Assembly: GCA_024641255.1 (NCBI GenBank)
Contig: JAHEDL010000316.1
Span: 1 to 13,457, forward strand
Length of the DNA: 13,457 nt
From: Pseudorhodobacter sp.
GTDB taxonomy: Bacteria; Pseudomonadota; Alphaproteobacteria; Rhodobacterales; Rhodobacteraceae
Direction of reading: 5' to 3'
The position numbers and the translations under genes were made by a program. The notes under the pieces were generated by a model. It saw nothing but the letters and a program-made list of their open reading frames with translations, was not told the DNA's origin and searched no databases. Within the stretch, counting starts at the first letter, position 1. Each line of letters starts with the position of its first letter. Below are positions 5,314-13,194 of this stretch, piece by piece.

Positions 5314-7050
5314 TCAATCCTTGAATTGCAGCTGGTAAAGTCCGGCATAAAGCCCGCCTCGGGCCAGAAGATCATCATGGCTGCCTTCTTCAGCAACCCG
5401 ACCACGATCTATCACCACGATTTTATCAGCGCCGCGCACGGTGGCAAGACGGTGGGCGATAACCAGCGTGGTGCGGCCCTTGCTGCCAAGTGCCAAGGCT
5501 TCGGCCACGATGGATTCAGATTGCGCATCCAGAGCGGAGGTGGCTTCGTCCAGCAGCAGCACCGGTGCATCTTGTACCAAGGCGCGCGCAATGGCGACCC
5601 GCTGCCGCTGCCCCCCCGACAGCGCCGATCCACGCGGGCCGACCTTGGTTACAAGACCTGCCGGAAGGGCTGGCAGAAAATCGGTGACATGGGCGGCGTC
5701 CAGGGCTTTGTCGCGGACCTCATCGCTGATCGGACGGCCAAGCACCACGTTTTCCAGCAAGGTTTCGTCAAACAGCGCGGAATCCTGGGTGACGGTGGCG
5801 AAAAGCTTGCGTTGATCGGCAAGGCTAAGCCTGGATGCCGCAACGCCGCCGATCTGGATCTGACCGCTGGCCGGTTCAAGCAGACCGGTCAGCAGATGAA
5901 ACACCGTCGATTTGCCCGCACCCGATGCGCCGACCAAAGCGGTGGTTTGACCGGCTTCGGCGGTAAATGACAGGCCGCGCAACACCGGGGCATCGCCATG
6001 CGAAAATGTCACCGCTTCAAACCGGATTTCCGGCGCGCCAGCGGCGGGCTGCACCACGCTTTGCGCCGGGCGCGGATATGCTGGTGCGGTGTCAAACAGC
6101 GCATAGATCCGTTCCAGGCTGGCCGAGGCAACCTGCCAGGTGCCCGCCATTTCGCCCAAGCGGCGCAGTGGCTGAAAGGTCAGCGACATCGCGGTGAAGA
6201 ACGACATGAAATCGCCCGTGGTGCGCCGCCCCGACGCAATTTCATTGCCCGCCATCAGAAGCACCGCGAAAAAGCCGATCCCGGTGACCAGATCGATCAT
6301 GCCCGGCATCAAAGACCGACCCAACACCGATTTCACCTCGGCCCGGCGGATCGAATTCAGCACGTTGCGAAAGCGCGCGGTCTGATAGTCTTCCATCCGG
6401 TTCAGCTTGACGGCCTGAATCCCGTGAAAAATCTCGTCCAGCCGGGTGGCGCGTTGCCCGGCTTGTTCGCGCAGCTGATTGGATTTGCGCCGCACATAGC
6501 GTTTCAGCAAGGACGCAGGCAGTATCAGCAGCGGCGCGCCAATCAGCGCGGCCAGCGTCCAACGCAGGTCGATCGAAATTGCCACCGCAAACAGCGTGAC
6601 AAGCCCCAACAGATCGCGGCCAACGCCGGTCAGCAGGCTGGACCAGATGCCTTGCACCGCCAGCGTGTCGCCTTGCACCCGTTCGATCAGCACGCCGGGC
6701 GGGTTTGACTGGAAAAAGCCGCTGTCCAGCGTCAGCAGATGGCGCAGCAAATTGCCCTGCATCGCAGCCGAAACTTTCTGCGAGATCGACCAGATCAGCG
6801 TGCGCGAGGCAACCACGGTAAAGGCGCGCGTCGTAAACAGCCCAAGTATGCCAAAGCCAACGCCATAAAGCGCGACTTCACCGCCGGGGGAAAATACCAC
6901 GTCGAACAACGGCTTTAGCAGGTAAGACAGGCCGCCAAGCGCCGATCCTTCAACGATCATCAGCACCAGCGCCAGCAAGATGCCCCACAGATGCGGGCGC
7001 AGATAGCCAGACCAGAACCGCGGGAACAGGCTTTGCTTGCGATTGGACAC
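5314..7050 (-). CDS. MsbA-like ABC exporter (fused permease and ATPase)
   Basis: 578 residues, a half-transporter expected to act as a homodimer in the inner membrane. The membrane domain (about 20-310) has six hydrophobic segments, for example near 22-45, 60-80, 140-160, 162-180 and 253-270. The ATPase domain (about 341-578) is complete: Walker A GASGAGKST (374-382), Q-loop Gln422, signature LSGGQRQR (477-484), Walker B VLLLDE (497-502) and H-loop His533. Length and domain order fit the MsbA/lipid A flippase group, but drug and peptide exporters look alike, so the substrate is not certain. The start is a GTG with only a weak purine-rich GAAAGAA upstream. It is the first gene before ygfZ and is divergent from the aminotransferase gene. 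Confidence 0.93.
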   Translation of the reverse strand: MSNRKQSLFPRFWSGYLRPHLWGILLALVLMIVEGSALGGLSYLLKPLFDVVFSPGGEVALYGVGFGILGLFTTRAFTVVASRTLIWSISQKVSAAMQGNLLRHLLTLDSGFFQSNPPGVLIERVQGDTLAVQGIWSSLLTGVGRDLLGLVTLFAVAISIDLRWTLAALIGAPLLILPASLLKRYVRRKSNQLREQAGQRATRLDEIFHGIQAVKLNRMEDYQTARFRNVLNSIRRAEVKSVLGRSLMPGMIDLVTGIGFFAVLLMAGNEIASGRRTTGDFMSFFTAMSLTFQPLRRLGEMAGTWQVASASLERIYALFDTAPAYPRPAQSVVQPAAGAPEIRFEAVTFSHGDAPVLRGLSFTAEAGQTTALVGASGAGKSTVFHLLTGLLEPASGQIQIGGVAASRLSLADQRKLFATVTQDSALFDETLLENVVLGRPISDEVRDKALDAAHVTDFLPALPAGLVTKVGPRGSALSGGQRQRVAIARALVQDAPVLLLDEATSALDAQSESIVAEALALGSKGRTTLVIAHRLATVRGADKIVVIDRGRVAEEGSHDDLLARGGLYAGLYQLQFKD

Positions 7051-7176
7051 GAGAGGGGTTCTTTCAGTTGCCGATCAGGCGACGGGTTTATCTTGACGGC
7101 GCAAGAAGGGCAAGCACGGGGGCGGTGTGGATTGACGCCTGCAGGGCCGCCAGATAGCCATGTCAGACAAAGTGAT

Positions 7177-7180
7177 GGAG
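7177..7180 (+). promoter_or_regulatory. Ribosome-binding site deciding the aminotransferase start
   Basis: GGAG lies 6 nt before the ATG at 7187. The upstream in-frame ATGs at 7160 and 7175 have no comparable sequence before them. Confidence 0.55.
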
Positions 7181-7186
7181 CTTTTG

Positions 7187-8395
7187 ATGAGCCTTGCCAA
7201 CGGTCGCCCTTATCTTGCCATTCCCGGCCCCTCGGTCATGCCCGACCGCGTGCTGGCGGCGATGCACCGCGCCTCGCCCAACATTTATGAAGGCGGACTA
7301 CATGATCTGGTTTCGTCGCTTTGGCCCGATCTGAAGGCCTTGGCGGGCACCACCGGCGATGTGGCCGCTTATATCGGCAACGGCCACGCGATCTGGGAAG
7401 CCGCAAATGCCAACCTGTTTTCGCGCGGTGACAAGGCGCTGGTGCTGGCCGTTGGGCAGTTTGGCCTGTCTTGGGCGGCATCGGCATCGGCGCGGGCGAT
7501 GGGGATCGAGGTTGAGGTGCTGGATTTCGGCAAATCCGCCCCGGTTGATATGGCGCGGGTAGAGGCGGCGCTGCGGGCAGACCGCGAGGGCCGCATCAAG
7601 GCGGTGCTGACCACGCATGTCGATACAGCCTCGACCATCCGCACCGATATTGCGGCCTTACGGGCGGTGATCGATGTGGCGGGGCATGATGCGCTGCTGG
7701 CGGTCGACTGTATTGCCTCCTTGGGGTGCGATGAATACCGGATGGATGACTGGGGGGCCGATGTGACGGTTGCCGCCAGCCAAAAGGGCCTGATGACGCC
7801 GCCGGGCATCGGCTTTGTCTGGTTTAACGCCAAAGCGCGGGCGGCGACGGCGGGCAGCGACTTGAAAACCCCGTATTGGGATTGGCTGCCGCGCGCCGAT
7901 GCCACCGAGTTCTGGCAGATTTGGGATGGCACCGCCCCGACGCATCATCTTTTTGGCCTGCGCGAAGCGTTGACGATGATTAAGGAAGAAGGCTTGCCGC
8001 AGGTCTGGCACCGCCATGACGTGCTGGCGCGGGCAGTATGGGCGGCGTTTGATTGCTGGGCGGCGGGCAATCCCGACATTGGGCTGAACGTGGCCGACCC
8101 GGCGCATCGCGGCCGGTCGGTGACGGCGGCCCGCTTTGGCGCGCCACATGCCACCCGCTTGCGTGAATGGTGCGAAACCCACGCTGGCGTGACCTTGGGC
8201 ATCGGGCTTGGCATGGCCGCCCCATCAGAACCCGCCTATCATGGCTTTTTGCGGGTCGCGCATATGGGGCATGTCAACGCCCATATGACGCTTGGCGCTT
8301 TGGCGGTGATGGAAGCCGGAATGCTGGCGCTGAACATTCCGCACGGCGCAGGCGGCTTGGCGGCGGCGGCGGCGGTGGTGGCAGCGGGCGCTTAA
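7187..8395 (+). CDS. Class V PLP-dependent aminotransferase (serine/alanine-glyoxylate type)
   Basis: 402 residues from the chosen start. It is a cytoplasmic fold-type I PLP enzyme that should transfer an amino group, probably from serine or alanine to glyoxylate. In numbering from the longer start at 7160, the Schiff-base lysine is Lys209 in SQKGLMTPPG (207-216), with the cofactor-ring Asp183 in AVDCIASLG. A TTHVDTAST motif (151-159) and RVAHMGH (365-371) near the C-terminus fit this family. The opening RPYLAIPGPSVMPDRVLAAM is typical. I chose ATG 7187 (MSLANGRPYL) because it has the only good ribosome-binding site, but starts at 7160 or 7175 cannot be excluded. The Ala-rich tail is encoded by a GCG-type triplet run. 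The substrate pair is not fixed by sequence. Its stop overlaps that of the convergent transporter gene. Confidence 0.9.
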   Translation: MSLANGRPYLAIPGPSVMPDRVLAAMHRASPNIYEGGLHDLVSSLWPDLKALAGTTGDVAAYIGNGHAIWEAANANLFSRGDKALVLAVGQFGLSWAASASARAMGIEVEVLDFGKSAPVDMARVEAALRADREGRIKAVLTTHVDTASTIRTDIAALRAVIDVAGHDALLAVDCIASLGCDEYRMDDWGADVTVAASQKGLMTPPGIGFVWFNAKARAATAGSDLKTPYWDWLPRADATEFWQIWDGTAPTHHLFGLREALTMIKEEGLPQVWHRHDVLARAVWAAFDCWAAGNPDIGLNVADPAHRGRSVTAARFGAPHATRLREWCETHAGVTLGIGLGMAAPSEPAYHGFLRVAHMGHVNAHMTLGALAVMEAGMLALNIPHGAGGLAAAAAVVAAGA

Positions 8396-9291
8396 GGATG
8401 CTCACCATCGCTGGCGCGGCTACGCTCTGCCAGCGAGATATAGGCGGCGCAGCCCAGCAGAACCGCCACACCAAGAAAGGTGTAAGTATCGGGAAAGTCG
8501 CCGAAAAACCACCATCCGACAAAGGTGGCCACCACCATTTCGGTATAGGCCAGCGGCGCTAGCAGCGAGGCTTCGGCATGGTCATAGGCCCGCACGATCA
8601 GGAAATGCCCGAAGGTGGCGATGCCGCCAAGGCCAGCAAACATCAGCCATTGCGTTGCCGACGGCACGTGCCAAACCACGGGCATAGCGCAGCTTAGCAA
8701 CAGCGCGCCCACCGCATTGGTCTGAAATGTCGTCAGCATCGCCGGTGCCTGCCCGGAAATCCGCCGCGTCATCACAAAATAAATCGCAAGGAAGGTGCCC
8801 GCCACCAAAGCCAACAGGCTGCCGGGGTTCAAAGCCACCAGCCCGGGGCGAATGATGATCAAAGTGCCGACAAACCCCACCGCCACCGCCGCCCAGCGCC
8901 GCGGGCCGACACGCTCTTTCAGAACAAGCGCCGACAGGATGGTCACCACCAACGGCTGCACAAAGAAGATCGCCAGCGCATCGGCAATCGGCAGAAATTT
9001 CAGCGACAGAAAGAAGCTGAACGTCGCCATGATCAGAAACACGGCACGAAAGCTGTGATAGATCGGGCGATCCGGGATCAACCGCTTGGGTCCGCCATAG
9101 CGCAGCGCAAACGGCAGCGTCAGAACTGCACCAAAGCCAAGCCGCGCCCAGACAATTTGCAGCACCGGCACATCTTGCTGGCCTAGAAACTTGGCGAAGA
9201 CGTCGATCAACGGCAAACTGGCCATCGCGCCCAGCATGAATGCCACACCGATCAGCGGGCGCGCGACAGGGGTAAGAATTTGCGATGTCAT
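8392..9291 (-). CDS. EamA/DMT-superfamily membrane transporter
   Basis: 299 residues, the usual size for a ten-helix drug/metabolite transporter in the inner membrane. There are two EamA repeats (about 13-140 and 150-285) of five hydrophobic helices each. Repeat one shows PLIDVFAKFL and IVWARLGFGAVLTLPFAL, then ADALAIFFVQPLVVTILSAL, the characteristic fourth-helix motif. Repeat two has the matching HAEASLLAPLAYTEMVVATF. Substrate unknown; related proteins export amino acids, metabolites or S-adenosylmethionine. The frame is open back to 9363, but AAGG (9298-9301, minus) lies 6 nt from the ATG at 9291. Starting there removes a polar 24-residue extension, so I prefer it. The stop overlaps the aminotransferase stop (shared TTAA at 8392-8395). 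A terminator-like palindrome separates it from dnaB. Confidence 0.9.
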   Translation of the reverse strand: MTSQILTPVARPLIGVAFMLGAMASLPLIDVFAKFLGQQDVPVLQIVWARLGFGAVLTLPFALRYGGPKRLIPDRPIYHSFRAVFLIMATFSFFLSLKFLPIADALAIFFVQPLVVTILSALVLKERVGPRRWAAVAVGFVGTLIIIRPGLVALNPGSLLALVAGTFLAIYFVMTRRISGQAPAMLTTFQTNAVGALLLSCAMPVVWHVPSATQWLMFAGLGGIATFGHFLIVRAYDHAEASLLAPLAYTEMVVATFVGWWFFGDFPDTYTFLGVAVLLGCAAYISLAERSRASDGEHP

Positions 9292-9619
9292 AACGAGCCT
9301 TGTGCCGAAGGTGAGCCTTTGTCTAGGCATGGCATCACTCGCGGTCCCGTCTGTTTGCGACATTGCGTAGAAGCGATCTCGGGAGGCATCGAGCCTCCGC
9401 TCGACCGCGCTCCTGCGGCGCGACCTTCAGGCCGGGCACCTGCAACAGCGGTGGCCCCTCCGGGGGGAGTATTTCAAAAGAGCAAATCCTTGTCGCTTGC
9501 TCTTTTGAAAAATACTCTCGCCGAAGGCACGCCCGAGCCGCTGCGCGTTGCGCAGAGGCGAGACAAAAGTCTTGCGCCGTCAGGCGCGCTACTGAATGTG
9601 GTGGTGAAACAGGCGGGCC
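9292..9619. other. 328-bp non-coding gap rich in hairpins between dnaB and the transporter gene
   Basis: I find no credible gene here; the open frames crossing it have no family features. It holds at least four inverted repeats: GGAGGC-ATCGA-GCCTCC (9382-9398), the long palindrome at 9454-9530, CTGCGC-GTT-GCGCAG (9541-9555) and GCGCC-GTCA-GGCGC (9574-9587). Read on the minus strand, the last is followed by AAGACTTTT, a weak terminator shape 33 nt past the dnaB stop. The DMT gene's promoter must lie here or upstream of dnaB; I could not pick one out. Confidence 0.7.
9454..9530. repeat. Long imperfect palindrome (copy A of an intergenic repeat family)
   Basis: The inner arms GAGTATTTCAAAAGAGCAA (9467-9485) and its complement at 9497-9517 (with a 2-nt insertion) flank an 11-nt loop. 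Imperfect pairing extends outward through CTCCGG/CCGAAGG to about 9454 and 9530. In the minus direction it follows dnaB and may end or stabilise that transcript. The CCTCCGG-GGGG-TATTT core is shared with the element at 12064-12146. Confidence 0.75.
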
Positions 9620-11128
9620 TTAGAACCCGACGTCGCCGCCGCCACTGCCTTGCCACGGTTTGGCAAGGTTGCCAAAGCGGGTGAAGCGGCCTTCGAACGA
9701 CAGTTCCACCGAACCGATCGGACCGTGGCGTTGCTTGCCGATGATGACTTCGGCCTTACCATGCACCTGTTCCATCACTGACTGCCACTGCGCCATCTTT
9801 TCCAATTCATGATCGCCGGGCTTTTCGCGTTCTTTGTAATATTCGTCGCGGTAGACGAACATCACCACGTCGGCGTCCTGCTCGATCGACCCGGATTCCC
9901 GCAGGTCGGAAAGTTGTGGGCGCTTGTCTTCGCGGCTTTCAACCTGACGCGACAGCTGCGACAGCGCGATCACCGGAATGTTCAGCTCTTTTGCAATCGC
10001 CTTCAAACCTTGAGTGATTTCAGACACTTCTTGCACGCGGTTGCCATCTTTCGACGACCCTTTCAGCAGCTGCAAATAGTCGATCACCAGCACATCCAGC
10101 CCGTGCGTCCGCTTCAGGCGGCGGGCGCGCGCCGCAACTTGGCTGATTGGCAGGGCGGGGGTGTCATCAATGTAAAGCGGGCAGCTTTCCAGCGATTTCG
10201 CGGCTTCGACAAAGCGGCGGAATTCTTGTTCGGTCATATCGCCTCGGCGAATTTGTTCTGACGGCACTTCCGAGGCTTCGGACAGAATACGCGCGGCCAA
10301 TTGTTCCGCGCTCATTTCCAAGCTGAAAAATCCCACCGCCCCACCTTCGACCGCACCTTCGCTGCCGTCATGGGTGCGCCCGCGTTTGTAGGCTTTGACG
10401 ATATTGAAGGCGATGTTGGTGGCAAGCGAGGTTTTGCCCATCGACGGGCGCCCCGCAAGGATCAGCAAGTCAGACGGATGCAGACCGCCCAACTTTTTAT
10501 CCAGATCGACAAGCCCGGTCGAAATCCCAGCCAAACCGCCGTCGCGTTGATAGGCGGCGTTGGCGACGTTCACCGCATCTGTGACGGCTTTCAGGAAGGA
10601 CTGAAAGCCGCGTTCGGCAACGCCCTGTTCGCCCAGTTTGTAAAGCCGCTGTTCGGCTTCGATAATCTGCTCTTTCGGCTCCGAGTGGATTTCCACCTTT
10701 GCCGCCTTGGCCGAAATGTCGCGACCCAGCGCGATCAATTCGCGGCGCACCGCAAGGTCGTAGATCATTTGCGCGTAATCGCGCGCGGCATAGGCCGAAA
10801 TCGCCGCGCCCGCCAAACGCACCAGATAGGCCGGACCGCCAAGCTCTTTCAGCCCATCGTCATCTTCAAAGAACGGCTTTAGCGTCACCGGCGAGGCCAG
10901 CGCGTTTTTCTGAATACGCGCCGCTGCGCGTTCATAGATGCGCTGATGGACCGGGTCGAAAAAATGCTCTGGCTTCACCAGCGACGATACCCGGTCATAG
11001 ACATCGTTGTTGGTCAGGATCGCGCCCAGCAATTGCTGTTCGGCTTCGATGTTATGCGGCAGCACGTCGCCGTCAGAATTCGGGGCCGTGGCGGGAAGCA
11101 TCGGGCGGATTGTGGCGACTTCGTTCAT
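9620..11128 (-). CDS. dnaB: Replicative DNA helicase DnaB
   Basis: Hexameric 5'-3' helicase that unwinds DNA at the replication fork and recruits primase. 502 residues from the chosen start, slightly longer than E. coli DnaB (471). In numbering from the upstream ATG at 11134, the N-terminal domain (about 25-125) begins LPHNIEAEQQLLGAIL. A linker follows, then the RecA-type core: Walker A GRPSMGKT (228-235), FFSLEMS with catalytic-type Glu273, Walker B DVLVIDYLQLL (347-357), SQLSRQVE (392-399) and the Lys-x-Arg finger in GKQRHGPIG (466-474). A charged Gly-rich insert (about 249-265) follows Walker A. MPMNEV has two ATGs; GAGG (11135-11138, minus) abuts the first and is 6 nt from the second, so I chose 11128. 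DnaA-box motifs lie upstream. Confidence 0.97.
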   Translation of the reverse strand: MNEVATIRPMLPATAPNSDGDVLPHNIEAEQQLLGAILTNNDVYDRVSSLVKPEHFFDPVHQRIYERAAARIQKNALASPVTLKPFFEDDDGLKELGGPAYLVRLAGAAISAYAARDYAQMIYDLAVRRELIALGRDISAKAAKVEIHSEPKEQIIEAEQRLYKLGEQGVAERGFQSFLKAVTDAVNVANAAYQRDGGLAGISTGLVDLDKKLGGLHPSDLLILAGRPSMGKTSLATNIAFNIVKAYKRGRTHDGSEGAVEGGAVGFFSLEMSAEQLAARILSEASEVPSEQIRRGDMTEQEFRRFVEAAKSLESCPLYIDDTPALPISQVAARARRLKRTHGLDVLVIDYLQLLKGSSKDGNRVQEVSEITQGLKAIAKELNIPVIALSQLSRQVESREDKRPQLSDLRESGSIEQDADVVMFVYRDEYYKEREKPGDHELEKMAQWQSVMEQVHGKAEVIIGKQRHGPIGSVELSFEGRFTRFGNLAKPWQGSGGGDVGF

Positions 11129-11134
11129 CGGCAT

Positions 11135-11138
11135 CCTC
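11135..11138 (-). promoter_or_regulatory. Ribosome-binding site deciding the dnaB start
   Basis: GAGG on the minus strand directly touches the ATG at 11134 but lies 6 nt from the ATG at 11128, making the latter the likely start. Confidence 0.6.
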
Positions 11139-11160
11139 GAAGGTTCAGGCTGCTGTCCTA

Positions 11161-11190
11161 CCCGGTTTCGCCGCTGTGGTGCAAACCGGG
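11161..11190. repeat. Inverted repeat in the dnaB leader
   Basis: CCCGGTTT (11161-11168) and AAACCGGG (11183-11190) form a perfect 8-bp stem with a 14-nt loop, 32 nt upstream of the dnaB start and next to a DnaA box. It could be a leader hairpin or an operator. No T-run follows in the dnaB direction. Confidence 0.5.
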
Positions 11191-11197
11191 AAAACTT

Positions 11198-11206
11198 TGT
11201 GGATAA
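11198..11206 (-). promoter_or_regulatory. Perfect DnaA box upstream of dnaB
   Basis: TTATCCACA, the consensus DnaA-binding 9-mer, reads on the minus strand 70 nt upstream of the dnaB start. Weaker matches on the plus strand lie nearby: TTATCCCCA (11309-11317, 8 of 9) and TGATCCCCA (11332-11340, 7 of 9). DnaA binding here could tie helicase expression to replication initiation. Confidence 0.6.
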
Positions 11207-11298
11207 GCCTGCCGCGAGTCGGGATTTCGCGGTAGATCAGCCGCAAGCCTACCATATCTGGCGGCAGCTTGTGCATCTTTCCACCAATATCACGATTC

Positions 11299-11322
11299 GG
11301 GCGCGGGGTTATCCCCACGCCC
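11299..11322 (-). repeat. GC-rich hairpin after pyrE
   Basis: As minus-strand RNA, GGGCGTGGGG pairs with CCCCGCGCCC (10 bp, one G-U) across an ATAA loop, 32 nt past the pyrE stop. It has no T-run. It may mark the pyrE mRNA end. It overlaps the weaker DnaA-like motif at 11309. Confidence 0.5.
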
Positions 11323-11353
11323 TCCACAGGCTGATCCCCAGAAATTGCACGGC

Positions 11354-12034
11354 TTATTTTGCGCCGCGCGCCGCCTGCCAAGCCCGCGGATCGTTCAGGA
11401 ACACCTCGACTTCGGCCAGGGTCTTGGCGTCAAACGCGCCTTGCGCGCGGGCTTCGGCCAGAACGTCCCACCAGGTGCAAAGGTGATGCAGTGCCACGCC
11501 ATGATCGGCAAGGCGCTGGGTGGTTTCGGGAAAAATGCCGTAATAGAAGATCACCGCAGTGTGGGCGCAGCTGGCGCCGGTTTCGCGGATCGCATCAACG
11601 AATGACAGTTTCGACCCGCCATCGGTGGTCAGATCCTCGACCAACAGCACGCGCTGGCCGGGCGTCATCGCGCCTTCGATCCGGGCGTTGCGGCCGTAGC
11701 CTTTTGGCTTTTTGCGCACATAGGTCATCGGCAGCGCCATCCGTTCGGCCACCAAGGCGGCAAACGGAATACCGGCGGTTTCGCCGCCTGCGATGTTGTC
11801 AAACGCCTCAAACCCGGCGTCGCGCATCACGGTGACAGTCAGGAAATCCATCAAGGTTGACCGGATGCGCGGATAAGAAATCAGCTTGCGGCAGTCGATA
11901 TAGGTCGGGCTGGGCAGGCCCGACGCCAGCGTAAACGGGGTTTCGGCGTTGAAATGCACCGCTTTGATTTCCAACAGCGCGCGGGCGGTCAGGCGGGCGA
12001 TTTCTTCGCGGGGGGGGAAGGCGGTCGGGATCAT
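11354..12034 (-). CDS. pyrE: Orotate phosphoribosyltransferase
   Basis: 226 residues. It converts orotate and PRPP to orotidine 5'-phosphate, the fifth step of UMP synthesis. The PRPP-binding signature [13 protein letters not shown] (129-141) is intact. So are the catalytic flexible-loop segment [16 protein letters not shown] (106-121) and [18 protein letters not shown] (34-51). An AGGA (12042-12045, minus) sits 7 nt before the ATG. The C-terminal about 25 residues form an extra charged helix also seen in alphaproteobacterial PyrE (from memory). It follows pyrC after 113 nt that hold a large palindrome; the two are probably cotranscribed. Codons 6-9 contain a run of eight C (12010-12017), a place to check for sequencing or slippage errors, but the frame is intact. 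Confidence 0.95.
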   Translation of the reverse strand: MIPTAFPPREEIARLTARALLEIKAVHFNAETPFTLASGLPSPTYIDCRKLISYPRIRSTLMDFLTVTVMRDAGFEAFDNIAGGETAGIPFAALVAERMALPMTYVRKKPKGYGRNARIEGAMTPGQRVLLVEDLTTDGGSKLSFVDAIRETGASCAHTAVIFYYGIFPETTQRLADHGVALHHLCTWWDVLAEARAQGAFDAKTLAEVEVFLNDPRAWQAARGAK

Positions 12035-12063
12035 GGCGTGGTCCTGTTCAAGGGTTTGCGGGC

Positions 12064-12146
12064 TTCATCTTGGTCTAAATATCCCCCGCGGAGCATCCGT
12101 GATTGGCCACAGGAGCCTCCGGCGGGGATATTTTTGCCAAGATGAA
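12064..12146. repeat. Long imperfect palindrome between pyrC and pyrE (copy B)
   Basis: The outer arms TTCATCTTGG (12064-12073) and CCAAGATGAA (12137-12146), middle arms AAATATCCCC/GGGGATATTT, inner arms CGGAG/CTCCG, and GTG/CAC close around ATTGGC. About 30 of some 38 positions pair. It ends one nt before the pyrC stop codon. No T-run follows, so it may be a stability or processing hairpin separating pyrC from pyrE. It shares the CCTCCGGCGGGGATATTT core with the element at 9454-9530. Confidence 0.78.
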
Positions 12147-12147
12147 A

Positions 12148-13191
12148 TCAGCTTTCCACGTGCCAATGCACGGGGAAGCCGGGGTTGAAGACGGTGACCG
12201 GCCCAGCTTCGGTGAAGATCTTTTCCGGGAAGGTCTGGGGCAGTTCGTGTTTGACCAAGGTTAGGCGGGTTTCATTGGCGGGCAGCCGGTAGAAGGCGGG
12301 GCCGTTCAGGCTGGTGAAGGCTTCCAGCCGATCCAGCGCGTTTTCTTCTTCGAACACATGCGCCAGAAGCGGCATGGTGTTGGTGGCGGTAAAGCAGCCA
12401 GCGCAACCGCAGGCATGTTCTTTCAGCGCGTCGACATGCGGCGCAGAATCGGTGCCCAGCATGAACCGCGCCTCGCCCGAGGTGGCAGCGGCCCGCAAGG
12501 CAAGCCGGTGCTTTTCGCGTTTGGCGACGGGCAGGCAGTAGTAATGCGGCTTGATGCCGCCAGCCAAGATGTGGTTGCGGTTGATGATCAGGTGATGGGT
12601 GGTGATGGTGGCCGCAAGGTCGGGGCCGCCAGCGCGGGCGTAGGCGACGCCCTCTTCGGTGGTGATATGTTCCATTACTACGCGCAAACCGGGAATACGG
12701 CGGCGCAGCGGGTCCAGCACGGTGTCGATGAACACGGCTTCGCGGTCAAAGATGTCAACCGATGGGTCAGTGACTTCACCGTGCAGGCACAAGGGCAGGC
12801 CGATTTCTGCCATCTTTTCCAGCACGCCTTGCACCTTGCTGAAATCGGTCACGCCAGAATGCGAATTGGTGGTGGCGCCTGCGGGATATAGCTTTACCGC
12901 TTTCACCAGACCCGACACGGCGGCGGCTGTCACGTCGACGGCGTCGGTGCCTTCGGTCAGATACAACGTCATCAGTGGTTCAAAGCTTGCGCCCTTCGGC
13001 AACGCCGCAAGGATGCGGTCGCGATAGCTTGCCGCCTGTGCGCCTGTCACCACTGGCGGCACAAGGTTTGGCATGATGATCGCACGGGCGAAATGGCGTG
13101 CAGTTTCGGGCAGGACACCTTTCAGCATTGCGCCGTCGCGCAGGTGCAGGTGCCAATCATCGGGGCGGCGAAGCGTGAGGCTTTGGGTCAT
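12148..13191 (-). CDS. pyrC: Dihydroorotase, class II (PyrC)
   Basis: 347 residues, matching E. coli PyrC (348). It reversibly cyclises carbamoyl aspartate to dihydroorotate, the third step of pyrimidine synthesis, using two zinc ions. All metal ligands are visible: His14 and His16 in [10 protein letters not shown], the lysine expected to be carboxylated, Lys100, in [11 protein letters not shown], His137 in CLHGEV, His175 in MEHITT, and Asp248 in GTDSAPH. Each sits two residues earlier than in E. coli. [13 protein letters not shown] and FYRLPAN are also typical. The start is fixed by homology, but its ribosome-binding site is poor: AAGG is only 1 nt from the ATG and overlaps a hairpin (13195-13209), hinting at translational control. 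pyrE follows downstream. Confidence 0.97.
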   Translation of the reverse strand: MTQSLTLRRPDDWHLHLRDGAMLKGVLPETARHFARAIIMPNLVPPVVTGAQAASYRDRILAALPKGASFEPLMTLYLTEGTDAVDVTAAAVSGLVKAVKLYPAGATTNSHSGVTDFSKVQGVLEKMAEIGLPLCLHGEVTDPSVDIFDREAVFIDTVLDPLRRRIPGLRVVMEHITTEEGVAYARAGGPDLAATITTHHLIINRNHILAGGIKPHYYCLPVAKREKHRLALRAAATSGEARFMLGTDSAPHVDALKEHACGCAGCFTATNTMPLLAHVFEEENALDRLEAFTSLNGPAFYRLPANETRLTLVKHELPQTFPEKIFTEAGPVTVFNPGFPVHWHVES

Positions 13192-13194
13192 GCC

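Noticed and set aside
4966..5970. 334-codon plus-strand frame opposite ygfZ and the exporter
   Set aside because: It crosses two well-supported minus-strand genes and has no family motif. High GC content explains the open frame.
7132..7160. TTGACG followed 17 nt later by TAGCCA as a promoter for the aminotransferase
   Set aside because: The -35 is good but the -10 matches the consensus at only two positions, so I do not report it as a promoter.
9280..9684. 134-codon plus-strand frame in the dnaB-transporter gap
   Set aside because: It includes the palindrome and runs into the dnaB 3' end antisense. It has no ribosome-binding site and no recognisable protein pattern.
11129..11353. Replication origin because of the DnaA boxes
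   Set aside because: Only one box is perfect, there is no clear AT-rich unwinding region, and origin-type neighbours are absent. Promoter control of dnaB is simpler.
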